Of a DNA stretch of 64,000 nucleotides, positions 44,581 to 55,640 are shown one piece after another. Under the pieces are notes generated by a model. It did not search any database. It saw only the letters and a program-made list of their open reading frames with translations, and had not been told where the DNA came from. Origin of the DNA: Malachius bipustulatus (lineage: Eukaryota > Arthropoda > Insecta > Coleoptera > Melyridae); assembly GCA_910589415.1 (NCBI GenBank), contig OU342637.1, positions 34,502,162 to 34,566,161 on the forward strand, written 5' to 3'. The position numbers and the translations under genes were made by a program. The first letter of the stretch is position 1. Each line of letters opens with the position of its first letter.

Positions 44581-44989
44581 CTGACCTAACCCATACTAAT
44601 AATTGCTGAAACCGTGAATCAGCAAATACCTTTTTGAATTACATTTGATTATTTTTATTGAACTTCTGCTTCCTAATTATTGTTGAATGTTCTTCTTCGT
44701 TTTAGGTTTTAGGTTCTCGATTATAAAAGTATTATTTTTTTAAATATTTTTATAAAAATGTAACGTTTCATTTTTATTTTTTGAATAATTACATTACCGC
44801 TTGCTTATTATTTAAAGAAACTTTTATGGTCTTTGAGGTACAAAACAAAATACAACAGTCAAAGTTTGACTTAACCAAGCCGACTTTTTTTCTTAAATAA
44901 CATTAAAATTAAAATAAAAAACATCTGTTTTGTCAAAAAGAAAATTAATCACCAATCAAGAAGTAGATCATCATCCATTACTCATCCGA

Positions 44990-45740
44990 GGCACTGTAAA
45001 CAAGCAATAGAAGCATCGGTAAGCAATGTATGTCAAAAAAATTAGAACGCAGTTTACGACCAAGGAGGTAAATAATTTTGGAACAGGAAATATTTATTGA
45101 AAAAGTAGGCTTTCAAAGCGGGACAATAGGGAAATCGTGACTATCGAAACATTATTTCCTAAACGCACAGCTATCAAAAACTTCCCAATTTCTTTTTTTT
45201 TATTATTGAAAAACTAAATTCGAATATCTAAAAAAAAAAACCTATCAGTAGCCATGACATGCCAAATTCGAATAATTTTGTTACTGTCAAATAAAACATT
45301 TTTTGTAATAATGTTTTGTTGTATCTAGTTGTCTTAGTTAAATTTATTATTGTTACTTGTTTATTATTAATTGTTATTGTTGTCTTAGTTTCACTGTAAC
45401 AAAATATTTCGAATTTGTTGCTCATGATATATTTTATTTTGAAAATAAGTATATTATTTTTTAAATAATTAAAAAGTAATAAAATAGGAAGCTTTTGGTA
45501 ACAGTGCGTTCAGGAAAGAATTCCCTTTCTATGAAAATAAAACTGCATATATATTTCCCACCTTATCCCCCTATGTCCCCCTTTGGAAGTGGTCACATGG
45601 TATACCTATAATGTCTCATGATTATCTACAATTTCAATAAGCAGAACTTTTTCCTCTTCCAAAATTCTTTACCTCCTTGATCTGAGATTACGTTTGTTTT
45701 TTTTTGCAGGAAAAATTATTGTTTGCCGAGGCTTGTTTAC
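44990..45740. repeat. degenerate inverted-repeat element, family N
   Basis: GTAAACAAGCAATAG and ACGACCAAGGAGGTAAATAA near 45000-45075 are mirrored by TTCTTTACCTCCTTGATC near 45663 and GAGGCTTGTTTAC near 45729. The centre is AT-rich and unpaired. No coding capacity. Confidence 0.5.
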
Positions 45741-46066
45741 ATAATAGCAAAAAAGTTTTTATCTGTTTTATGAGAAATTGTTGCTTAGGGCTGAGAAGCC
45801 TTTGAGTCCAACTCGCGAATACTTCAATCATGCTCCAATCGTAGGTAATGCAAACCTTCTGAATAGTCGTTTCTGATACTCCAATGAAAGAAATCTGCAT
45901 CCAAAGAAGTAGGTACAACCACAAATTGTTTTTTCTCTTTGGGTTTACAATTATTATCTGAATTATCTGATAGAGAAGCCCGTCGAGAAACTGCTGAGAA
46001 TATTTTTATTGAAATAAAGATTTTTAGAAAGAAATCTTTAGAAGTGTTCAATTGGTTTTACCTGTT
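45741..46066 (-). other. unassigned minus-strand frames
   Basis: Two overlapping minus-strand frames read like old coding sequence (KPKEKKQFVVVPTSLDADFF, and FIGVSETTIQKVCITYDW in another frame). The latter faintly recalls the N-terminal helix of a transposase. No family can be named. Confidence 0.25.
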
Positions 46067-46427
46067 TAAATTGTGACAAGTGAAAGGTGAGGTGGTTTAA
46101 AAAAGAAAACTTCATATAATCAAATGAACGATTTTAATTATTTACGAAGCTACAGGAGCTTAAAGTTTCCTAAATAAGGAGCGAATTTAAGAATATTTAT
46201 TTAACTTTACCTAGGTTTTACCTGCCTATAAAAAAAATTCACCGGTAAAGGGCGCAATTTTTTTAATATAAACAGTTAAAACCATAGTAAAGTTAAATAA
46301 ATATTGTCAAATTCGCCCCTTATTCAGGAAACTTTAAGGTAGCTTCGTAAATAATTAAAATCGGTCATTTGATTATAATATGAAGTTTTCTTTTTTAAAT
46401 CACCTCACCTTTCACTTGTCTTAATTT
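46067..46427. repeat. palindromic element, family K
   Basis: ACAAGTGAAAGGTGAGGTGG and GAAAACTTCATATAATCAAA are mirrored by TTTGATTATAATATGAAGTT and CACCTCACCTTTCACTTGTC. The arms pair to within about 80 bases of the centre. A CACCCTATAGG box lies 20 bases beyond the right arm. Confidence 0.8.
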
Positions 46428-47664
46428 GATGGTCAGCTAAAAGATCACCCTATAGGTACATAGATTTTTACTAGAGTAATAAGGGCAAATTTACTATATT
46501 GAATAATATCTAGCACCCTTAGTTCTGCGAAAGCATTACCCGTTTATCTCGAGGTTTAGAAAAACATAAGTAAGTAGTACAAGTAGGTACAAAGAATTTT
46601 TCAACAAGGCAATATTACTTTGAAAAAAATTGGGTTTCGAAACGTCTGAAAGTAAGAGGATTGAAGAAGGCAAAAAGTCATGAATGAAATATTTGTAAAC
46701 GTTATATTCAAATAAATAGTTTCAGTTTCACTAAAACCGTAGGTAATATTTGTTTACTTCCAAGTTCAAGTGGGAGACGTCTTTGAATTGTTAATTCTTT
46801 CGACTTTACCATCAAAAACAACAACTTCACTAACGAACTGCTCCGAGAAAAGTTATTTTAAAACATTCTTGTACTCAAAAAGTCGTTATACAAGTTATTT
46901 CTCACTCACTGATGAAACTCCATCATAAATTCTCAAATTTATGACGCCTTAAATGAAATTTTTCATCGTATAATGACGAAGTTAAATTGCGAAAGCGATC
47001 GTTATCTAATAATTAAGAAGAATTTTAATAAAGCGGTTTCAAAAACTTTAATAAACTCCATAAACTCACAAAAACTTCCTTCTCGCCATCTCGATCTACT
47101 TACCAGAAACGGAATACTTTACTTTTTTCTTTCTCTCTCCCTTTCTTCCTCTTGTTTGATTTGGGGATTAATTTAAACAATCATCGCACTCACTTATTTT
47201 AGGTAAAATCTTATTAAGTAATACTCAAACATTAATATCGTTACCTACTCACTCTCACTTTATAAAAAGAATATTATCCGTCGCAGAGATCAGGAGTAAG
47301 TACCTATTAAACTCATCCAAGAATATTTTTTATATCACACTACGTCCCTTTTCTATCAAAAAATAAATACAATTTCGACCGTAATCGGAAGAAGCGCCGC
47401 AACGCGATCCTTGAGGATGCGAGGAGCCCTTTTCAGCGCGCAGGGTTTTCAGCACTGGCTACTGAAACCGCCAAAAGTTTCAGGCTAAAGCCGGACGCAA
47501 GCGCTAAATACTCCAGGATCTACTCCTACAAAACATCCTTTATTACTATATTTCAAGGGGAATTTATGTTAATAATCATAGGATCAACAAAGATTTCAAA
47601 TATTCTATAGTCAGACTTTCTACGTCCTACGACTGCTTAACATAAATCTATTTAGGTATATGTG
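46428..47664. other. about 1.2 kb without recognisable gene
   Basis: AT-rich, with a moderately GC-rich patch at 47395-47520 (GAAGCGCCGCAACGCGATCC) that has no clear frame. Confidence 0.4.
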
Positions 47665-48420
47665 TACAGGATGTTCGGTAACTGGTCAGCCAAAATTAAA
47701 CATCTTTTATAAAATCGCTTTTTAACTATAATAAAGGAGAATAACGAATAATAATTTTAGATCGGGCTTCGTTTGGTAAATATTCCCGAAAATGTGAAAC
47801 TAAGGCAGCTATAAAATGAAATTTAAAATAAATAGGTAATTTATTGTTTGACAGCAGCTTTTCATCAGTAGTATGTCTACGTTGCATGACTTTTCGTTGG
47901 TGTTTGTGTTTAAGTGTTGGTGTTTAAAACTGTTAGTTAAGTGCTAAAATTCAGTTTACTAACGAAGAATATGCAGACATAGTTTATGTTTATGGATAAT
48001 GAGATATCCAAATAGAGGGCGACCGCATCCTGAGGTTTTTTATCATGCTTTTCGAAGGTTTCGCAAATTTGGAATTGCTGAACTTCATAGGGAAGCTGTA
48101 GGTACTTAACCGTCACACAGTTTCGCAAGAAATTGATACTATTGGTGCAGTAGTTGATGAACCAACGACCAGTAGTAGAAGAATTTCCACACGATTACAT
48201 TTTTGCCAGATAACTTTGTTTGGAATACTATTTATCGAGAAGTTTTACATCCGTACCACCATCAACGATTTCATCTCTTGCAGTCAAACGATGAAATAAA
48301 GCATTTGGCTTTTTGTCTCAAGCTATTTGCACGGAGCGAGCAAATACCTAATTTTAATAATGAAACGCTCTGAACAGAGAGTCAATCTTTGCAAGGAATG
48401 GAATCACCAATTAGCATAAC
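47665..48420 (+). pseudogene. Tc1/mariner-class transposase relic (N-terminal half) with 5' terminus
   Basis: The terminus TACAGGATGTTCGGTAACTG lies at 47665. After about 280 bases come coding fragments in different frames: FTNEEYADIVYVYG, then RYPNRGRPHPEVFYHAFRRF and RKFGIAELHREAVG, then VWNTIYREVLHPYHHQRF and SNDEIKHLAFCLKLFA. These are the helix-turn-helix DNA-binding part and linker of an IS630/mariner-type transposase common in insects. At least two frameshifts and several stops make it dead. The catalytic DDE part is missing. Confidence 0.75.
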
Positions 48421-48780
48421 GATCAAACGTGGCCTTTAAAAAATCCACACGTAGTTAGAATTCAAGTTTTTCAAGAAATATTCTTGAATAACACTTTTTA
48501 CCACTTATTTTTGATGAGGGGGTAGCAAAAGTGTGCTTAGCAGGCAGCTAGCTCAATAAAATTGAGTAATTTATTTTTACGGCAGTGCACATACATATGG
48601 ATGACATCACACGGGCAAGAGAGAATCAAAACAAATTTAATACCTTTTTTTTTCAAAAATCAGGAGTATTAAATATAAAGAGATAAATTAGAACAACAAG
48701 ATACTTAAACTGAACAAGGAAATACAGTGAAATTAAAGAACAAAGAAAAAAAAACTGTAAAGAGGCTCTTTTTATAGTTT
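48421..48780. other. no gene seen
   Basis: AT-rich, on the plus strand downstream of the transposase relic. Probably 3' UTR or flank of the minus-strand LINE relic that follows. Confidence 0.35.
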
Positions 48781-49254
48781 CTAAAATGTTCCGTTTGGAA
48801 TAGAAAAGTCCATCAGCATATTATGAGCATTCACTATTGCTCTACACTTATCAACAGGGCACTTCTGACCATAATTTGTCTTATGTAGGTTTACATGTAA
48901 CAGATTTTGTGCACGAGTAGTGTAAGATGGCAGGTGTAACGAAAAGGATCCAACTATCTCTGGGCAATCCATATACCTCCATTCAAAGATTTTTGTGTAA
49001 AGTTTACCGCAAAGAAAATATGTCGAGATGACAATCTTTACAGGCCGAATTAGTAAGTGTTTATATTTTACCCCACTATAAACTATTTTTGCTTTGAAAC
49101 AAATGTACCTCATCAACTTTTTTTGAATGTTTTCCATTCTAATTATGTGGATATTGTAATACGAGAACCAGACAATGCAGCAGTACCCCAAAACACTCCT
49201 GACCAGTGTAATAAACGGGCGATACCGAATTGAGCGAAGGATTTTGTTATTCAC
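48781..49254 (-). pseudogene. LINE ORF2 C-terminal relic
   Basis: The 157-codon frame gives LVRSVLGYCCIVWFSYYN, HIIRMENIQKKLMRYICFK, then FSLHLPSYTTRAQNLLHV and TNYGQKCP. This is the region after the RT thumb in Jockey/CR1-type LINEs. The catalytic domains are missing; upstream sequence beyond 49255 is not LINE-like. Open over its length but without function by itself. Confidence 0.65.
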
Positions 49255-49486
49255 TAATCCCAGGGGTCAATTGGGCGAGAAACGAGAAACTAGGGGATTA
49301 TAAGAGATAACTGGACAGACAAGAAATACATGTGCGGCCTTGCCCATATATATAGCAGTGTTGCCAGATTTATTTAGTGGTGCTTTTAGTAGATCGGATA
49401 GGTATACCTAATCAATTTATTATTAATAATTGAAGTCGAGTAGGTAGTAGGTACGTACCTACCTATGGCTATATGTTGCACTTTAG

Positions 49487-49576
49487 CGTCATCGGTAAGT
49501 CAGGTCTTTGGTCAGGTGAAAAAAAAAAATTTAAAAAAAAAAACTACCCTTACCAAAGACCTGGCTTACCGGTGAG
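49487..49576. repeat. 90-bp hairpin
   Basis: CGGTAAGTCAGGTCTTTGGT and ACCAAAGACCTGGCTTACCG face each other around an A-rich loop of about 35 bases. Confidence 0.75.
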
Positions 49577-50828
49577 TTTTAGTGCGGAAAAGGAAAAAAA
49601 AATAATAAATACCACTATAATTAATAGTTATAGTGTGTATCGCCATATTCATTATATGTATATTACTTTTCTATTGATGTTTCATGTTTCTGCTGAAGGT
49701 ATAGTATAAAATAATTGTAAATGCACTAAGGGCTTGATGATATATTTGATAGAACTTAAAAAAATAATACTTCAAGTGTTAATATTATCTATTTATTTTT
49801 TTCAATTTAATTTAATGTAGAAAATCGGAATTTCTGTAAAATCTGGCAACGTAGCCATACAAGATCATGCAAATAACTCAACGGTATTTAGAAATTCCTT
49901 CGCCCAATTGAGCTCCCGGATTATAAGGACCCCCGTCGTGACGAAGGGTCACTCAGGTAATTTCGCCCAATTGAGAAACGCCGTAATAAACAGAATCCTT
50001 ACGATTTATTTTTTTATCTTCCTATTACTGTGATACTGAACTACTGATTTGTTGTTCTAATTATGGACCATATGGACCATTTTAATTGAATAATTAATTT
50101 TAATTAATTGATAGGTAATTTGAACAGAACAATGGTAATACAGAGAACATAATACCTCATCTCACACTCAAAATACTAATAAAATATCATAAATGCCTAT
50201 ACTTTAAATTATAATGAGAAAAATGCCTCAAGGGCTAAAAATTGATTACAGTAAATTAAATGAAACTTGAATACTCTATTATAATGGAAATTGAAACTTG
50301 AATGAGCAATGCAAAATTGAAATGACTAAAATTTTTGTAAATTAACACGATGCAAAATATTTTAATGTATCATGATGAGAGCAAACAAAATTATGGAAGG
50401 GTAATAAATTATAAAAGAAAATGAACTGAAATAAGCCGCTGAATTTACTTAACTGAGTATTAGGTGTCTAATGTCGGTTGACTTAGTTTGGTGTTTTCTC
50501 GGATTCGAGGAAAGTTGATGCAGTTACTAGACTATTGCTTCCAGCCTGGCCTGTCTTGCTAACTAATCATCCCTCAAATCAAGGGTGCTGTTACTTCAGG
50601 ACCACGTTCATGATCAGGGTGACACATCTCGGTCTTTGCTGAGGTTTGATTAAGCATCCCGTCGTAAGGGGGATGCTTACCTGTAGACACAACGGGTTGC
50701 ATGTTCTCAGCTGCCGATCATTATGGTGATCGTATAACGATCTTTATTAAGCGATCGATTGCCAATTTCGGAACTGAAGATTTTCACGCGGACCATATTA
50801 AGTGGGTACCTCGATGGTCCGAGAGCCC

Positions 50829-50845
50829 CTGACCTGACCTGACCT
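50829..50845. repeat. short ACCTG tandem tract
   Basis: Three copies of GACCT, the complement of TCAGG. Similar tracts are at 2861-2877 and 44577-44592. Confidence 0.7.
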
Positions 50846-50923
50846 AATTTTCAAGCTGAGCTTCACACCTGTATACCGCGATTTCAGGTAATATTATGGC
50901 ATTCTCGAATTAGGGATCTACAG

Positions 50924-51322
50924 GGTGTCTTTAAAATTAAATGTGAATCAATAATAAGTGAAATAAATTAACGGCAGTTCAATGGGATGGTTCAATTGCA
51001 ATTAAAACCGTTACAACTAGGTGTGGCATTTTTCTATTTTAAATGGACAACTAGTCTTTTTCCAAATTTTACCTCATCGTCCAAATGCTAAGGCACACTT
51101 GGAGCATTTTTAGAAAATTATTTTGGAGAGTTCTTAGACGACATTCCCATTCACCTGCGAGAAAGAATCAGTATGATTCTAAGTATCAGTATGATGGAGC
51201 TCCACCATATACTGGAAGAAATGTGATAGGGTGGTCCGATAATAATTTCAATAGCAGATGGATTGAACGGCAATGTCCCGGTCCTAGACCTGCAAGAATC
51301 TCGGATTTAAATATTTTACAGT
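50924..51322 (+). pseudogene. Tc1/mariner-class transposase relic (catalytic region) with CAGGGTG terminus
   Basis: A TACAGGGTGTC terminus lies at about 50928. From about 51090 the coding relic reads FLENYFGEFLDDIPIHLRER, then after a frameshift YQYDGAPPYTGRNVI and NFNSRWIERQCPG with RISDLNIL. DGAPP carries the second catalytic Asp of mariner-type transposases, and the PDL-like end precedes the third. The N-terminal part is lost by internal deletion. Its combination with a TACAGGGTG end ties the window's palindromes to this transposase class. Confidence 0.7.
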
Positions 51323-51735
51323 GAGTATTATTATAAAGTCTCATTTAGTTAACGGTCAGATTTCTGGGGCCATTTCTAGAAAAAATATCGACTCTAGAGG
51401 GAAAATATAGTAGTTTATGGATTCTTAGCATGAAAGGAAATACAAAAATGTTAATAGAAGTAATTTGACGTCGATATTAGAAATTTAAAAATTTTCTGCC
51501 ATGTAACTTACGTCCAATATTATAAAGGCTCATTAGGCTAACGGACAGATTTCTGTGCTCGTTTTTGAAGCTAATATCGACGTCAAATGACTTTTATTAA
51601 CATTTTTGTAATTACTTTCATGTCAAGAATAGATAAATTTAAAAAATTTCCACTTAGACTTGACACCTTCTTCAGAAACGACCCCAGAAATCTGCCCGTT
51701 AACTTAATAAGCCTTTATAATACCCGCTGTTAGTG
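51323..51735. repeat. three-copy repeat block, two direct and one inverted
   Basis: A motif like TATTATAAAG(G/T)CTCATTAG, AACGG(A/T)CAGATTTCTG occurs at about 51330 and 51517 (direct). It occurs again inverted at about 51683-51725 (CAGAAATCTGCCCGTTAACT). A GATATTAGAAATTT/ATATCGACGTCAAATGAC pair is mirrored between them. Non-coding. Confidence 0.65.
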
Positions 51736-52540
51736 GGCGTTTATAATACTATGGCTGTTAGACTTTTATTTGTGGACCAGTTGAAATAATTAGTTCATTT
51801 TGAACAAATTGGCACATGCAATTACCTAAGCAATTAGAAAAATAATTTTTCATTCAATTCATACGGTTCAGAACACTGTAAATTTTGTACAAGTTGGTAT
51901 CAATGCAAATTTGAATAAATTGGTTTAATTATTATTATTCTCTTTCCTATTATTTAATTTGTTAAATATTATATCGGGTGTTCATTAATTAACACTTTCT
52001 GAGCTAGCTTTGGAGATCTAAACGTATGTCATACCATAACTTAATTTTCTATCAATACGACTTCCTATGATTTTGATTCTCTGTCACGGTTACTAACTGT
52101 AACTGTTATTCGTTTTGAGTTGTTTCAAAATAACTGTCATTTTACTGCCAGTTGTTAGTCTCAAATCACCGGTAGCTATACTCCCTAATTCAGTTCTTAT
52201 CTGTAGTTCAAGCTTAATGAAATTGATGTAATTTAGCGTTTTTGACATTTAAACATTATTGATTTACTGAAGCCTTTTTTTCAAAAGAAAGGTTGATAAA
52301 ATCATATTATATCATAAGACGATATAGGTATATTTGAAAGTTATTTTCGAAATGGGAGTACTTCATGGAATTTGGATGTTCTCTTTAGATCTGTCTGGAA
52401 TAGTTACCATGTGCTGAACCCAAGAATTACTTCTAGTTCCTCATCAAACTCAGTGCATGGATGGAATGTTTCTTTAGGTACCTGCCTACAAGCTACTCAG
52501 AAAAGATGATAATTTTTGTCCTTGTTCAGTGATATAGTAG
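51736..52540. other. no gene seen
   Basis: AT-rich. The part after about 52330 may be further minus-strand LINE endonuclease remains but is too decayed to call. Confidence 0.35.
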
Positions 52541-53218
52541 TGAAAGTATCCCTACTTCGAGATATTCCTGGCAGGTAAAATTTTTGTCACTAGTTTTCCT
52601 GAAACTTACAGTTTTCACTCAGACTTTTTTTACAGGTTTAGCATTACTTAGAATATCATATAGATCAGTTCCTTGAGTTATCTGTTCCTTGAGGCAACAG
52701 ATAAATCTAGTCGTTTGGCGGTATGTTTTCCTAAGACACATGACGTCAAAGTCATGAGGCTCAACGTCTTCCTCACGTTGGCAGGAGAGGTCACTTCTAA
52801 CAAAAATGCCAATTCCGAAGCTGCGTCTAAAAATTTAAATCGGGTATAAAAGTAATATCCTGGATAGAGATAATCAACTGTGTTTGAAAATGCTTGGACT
52901 TTTGTTTCACACAGTGCTAGAATGTGAAGTTTATTGGCCTGCAGATGTTAATGTACTGAATTCATATTCGTGTTTAAACCTCAAATATTACCAAAGTCGA
53001 CTATAAATTTTCCCATTCATGAGATGTTACTATTCTTGCTCTTGCATGAATGTGTCCCTGGATTAGCCCCCGCCCGGAGATCCGAATGAAGGGTAGTTTT
53101 AAATCCGGAAGATTTTAACCCCAGGAAGTGGTCTCTGTGGGCCAAACGATTGATTTTTTCACAATTTTTTTTTGCAAATTCAAGTAAAGGATCACAATGT
53201 CCATAATTTAAAATCATT
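52540..53218 (-). pseudogene. LINE endonuclease-domain relic
   Basis: Minus-strand reading gives NKLHILALCETKVQ (the EN motif with its catalytic Glu), then YLYPGYYFYTRF. In another frame GIGIFVRSDLSCQREEDVE and PHDFDVMCLR follow. This is the AP-endonuclease domain of a Jockey/CR1-type LINE. An upstream piece, to 53218, gives RAGANPGTHSC. RT is absent. Several stops and shifts. It ends at the family B fragment. Confidence 0.6.
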
Positions 53219-53221
53219 TTG

Positions 53222-53535
53222 GACTATACAGAGTATCCCATATGCATATGACAGTGGTATATCAAAGTTATGTTTTTTTTTAATGGAATGCTCCTATATG
53301 TTATTGCATTTTTAGATTGTCTGAGAAGAAAAAATGGGATTGGCTTTTACAGTTGATGTTTAAATTCAGAAGTTTGTGTGTTATATATATAAATGAGTGA
53401 AAATCTCAATTTTTGAAGTTCAAGACCCTGTACAACGGAATCGGCCCAAGATAGAGAAAAATGGCTTACATATATCCCTATTTTAACTTTTCATCCGCTC
53501 TGCATCGGTTCTTATACGAAACACCCTGTGTAATG
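53222..53535. repeat. foldback family B, one-arm fragment
   Basis: ATGGAATGCTCCTAT, ATTGCATTTTTAGATTG and TTTAAATTCAGAAGTTTGTG follow the family B arm. It begins TATACAGAGTATCCC and ends near ACACCCTGTGTAA. The mirror arm is missing. Confidence 0.7.
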
Positions 53536-55459
53536 ATTGAGAAATTAAACCCGTAGAAAGTTTTTTTTTCAAGCTAAATACCGTTATTCATTAGTTGCAG
53601 TTGTAGCATGACCCATATCACCTATTCATAGCCGTACATTTCCATATTAATCGAAACTGTTATTACTTCTGCCAATCCTCACATTTCTCTATCTTTCATG
53701 CCGATCTCCCAAATCCATCATTTCCATTTATTTCGTCACATGAGAGCCTATCGCTGAAGTAGGACAAGGCGTCAGACTAATTGTCCATTGTCTCGCACGG
53801 AAGCCTAATAGGATTAATCACATATCACATGTCTGAGATTTCCTTATCGACCAAAATATATTATATGTCTACCAACACATGTAAGATTTTCCAGCTTGAT
53901 TGCTTTGATTTGCTACTGGAAACATGAAGGGGATCTTCCGCTTCTTGTTATTAGAGGTTTTCGGGACGGATGTTTTATTTTTATTCCCCTATTACCTATA
54001 ATTTGATTGCTCTATTGAAGGGAAATATTATCATGACTACGTAGATGAGGAACGTTAAATTAATTGCCTAAGATAATTGACAAGTTGTCGGTCGATTATG
54101 TTTTTTTTATGTTTCTTATTCGCTTATAATCTTAGAATCCCTTATTTTATCTTGCAATTTATATAAATCAACAGCATGGGGATCTCGGAAACCGTGGGAG
54201 ATACAGGGTCGGTTGTTCCCACCTGCCCAGTGAAATATGTTACAATGGGTTACAAGATAATTGACATAAACTAAATTCCTCGAATTTCTTTATACTGAGA
54301 GATGGCACTCTTATTGTTGGGATTCGGGAAAAATCGTAAAGGAAAAGGTTTTAGACGATTTTATAAACATTGATGTATAAACCGGCGTTATAATTTTTTT
54401 CATGTGTCGTGCCATTTTCGTGTTATGACATAAACTTATTGTGTTTTTTAAGTGTAAAAATTGTCATAACTTCTTTATTTTAATTATAAACCATTACACT
54501 ACATTCCTTCATTAAATGCATTTAAAGTAGGTACATCTATACATATAGAAAAATAAAAGTTCGTGTCATCAAAAGTTTGTCATCAAAAATTTATATGTTT
54601 ATGTCAAATACCGTGGAATCCTGAAGATTTTGAAAAAGAAAACAAAAGTTTCTTCGGATTCAGTTCATAAAACGGAACTTTTTTCCCATTTAACTCACCC
54701 TGTATACTTTTAAATTATAACTTCCAAAAAAACCGGCTTTAATTGTAGTGTTTTTAGATATTTATTTGTTTTATTTTAATATAATAAGTATCTATAATCT
54801 TATGATGGCCGAGTTGAATTATTATTGTGGTAAGGCCTTGAAAAACTTCGAGTAGAAAGTGAAAAGTTTAAAAGTTTCTATCAGTCACTGTCAACCCGGG
54901 CTTGAATTTTTCCAACATCCTGACCATAACAATACCTCTTATCCTAGAAAATCCTTTTATTCAAGAATCACAAACCTGTTTACTATTTATATTTATTCCG
55001 AACATCATATGTCAGGTTTCTATGGATCTTTATGTGCATGTTACCAAAAGTCGTTCGGATCTGGATCTGACAAATTTCTTTTAAATCCGATGCCTTTCAC
55101 TCCAGACTTTCGATGTGGAATATTTGGTTCATTTTTCCGGACTTGTATATAGGATTGTGCTTGAGCTTAAGAATCGTTTTCCGTGCAGACGATGCGGATA
55201 TATCTAGGATTAAAGATAAACAGGTACGACCTAGAATATTCCAGTTTGTTTTTTATATACATATAGACGACTCTGAAATATAAAATTTAGAAGCAAAATA
55301 AAAGAAAATACTACCCTTAAAATGTTTATTTAATTTTCGTTAACTGTGGTTGAATAATCGCAAATATTAAGTTAATTCTAAGTGATGATAAATATAGAAA
55401 TTATTAAAAAAATTCAGTTATATCCCACACTGAAAAAAATGAAATATTAAACTCAAAAT
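53536..55459. other. about 1.9 kb without recognisable gene
   Basis: AT-rich. Two boxes (AGATACAGGGTCGG near 54200, CACCCTGTATAC near 54697) look like stray CAGGGTG arm ends. A plus-strand frame at 54859-55152 (97 codons) matches no family I know. Confidence 0.4.
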
Positions 55460-55640
55460 AACTGTCAACAAATTTTCTTCAAGGTGATAATATGTGAAGG
55501 CAACGTGCAAAATCGCTCCGCGGTTTTCGTACTTTCGTTTCCCAAATAACTTTTTCTTGTAAAGTTTTGATGAGCAAATTTTGAAGCTCGATGTCTCACC
55601 TCGAGACGGTTTTACACCTAATAGGGTGAACTCAAATTAT
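55460..55640. repeat. inverted repeat P, left copy
   Basis: CAACAAATTTTCTTCAAGGT and CTCCGCGGTTTTCGTAC, later TTTTGATGAGCAAA and TAATAGGGTGAACTC, match in reverse orientation the copy at 60187-60375. The two bracket the LINE relic. Confidence 0.65.

Larger units (their letters stand above)
49255..50923. other. mostly unassigned sequence with a hairpin and a CAATTGGG motif
   Basis: TCAATTGGGCGAGAAACGAG near 49267 and inverted CGCCCAATTGAG motifs near 49900 and 49967 suggest a decayed repeat bounded by them. 50450-50845 is less AT-rich and ends with ACCTG repeats; it matches no element known to me. No gene. Confidence 0.35.

Noticed and set aside
54859..55152. 97-codon plus-strand frame
   Set aside because: Composition ordinary, no known motif; probably chance or an old element.
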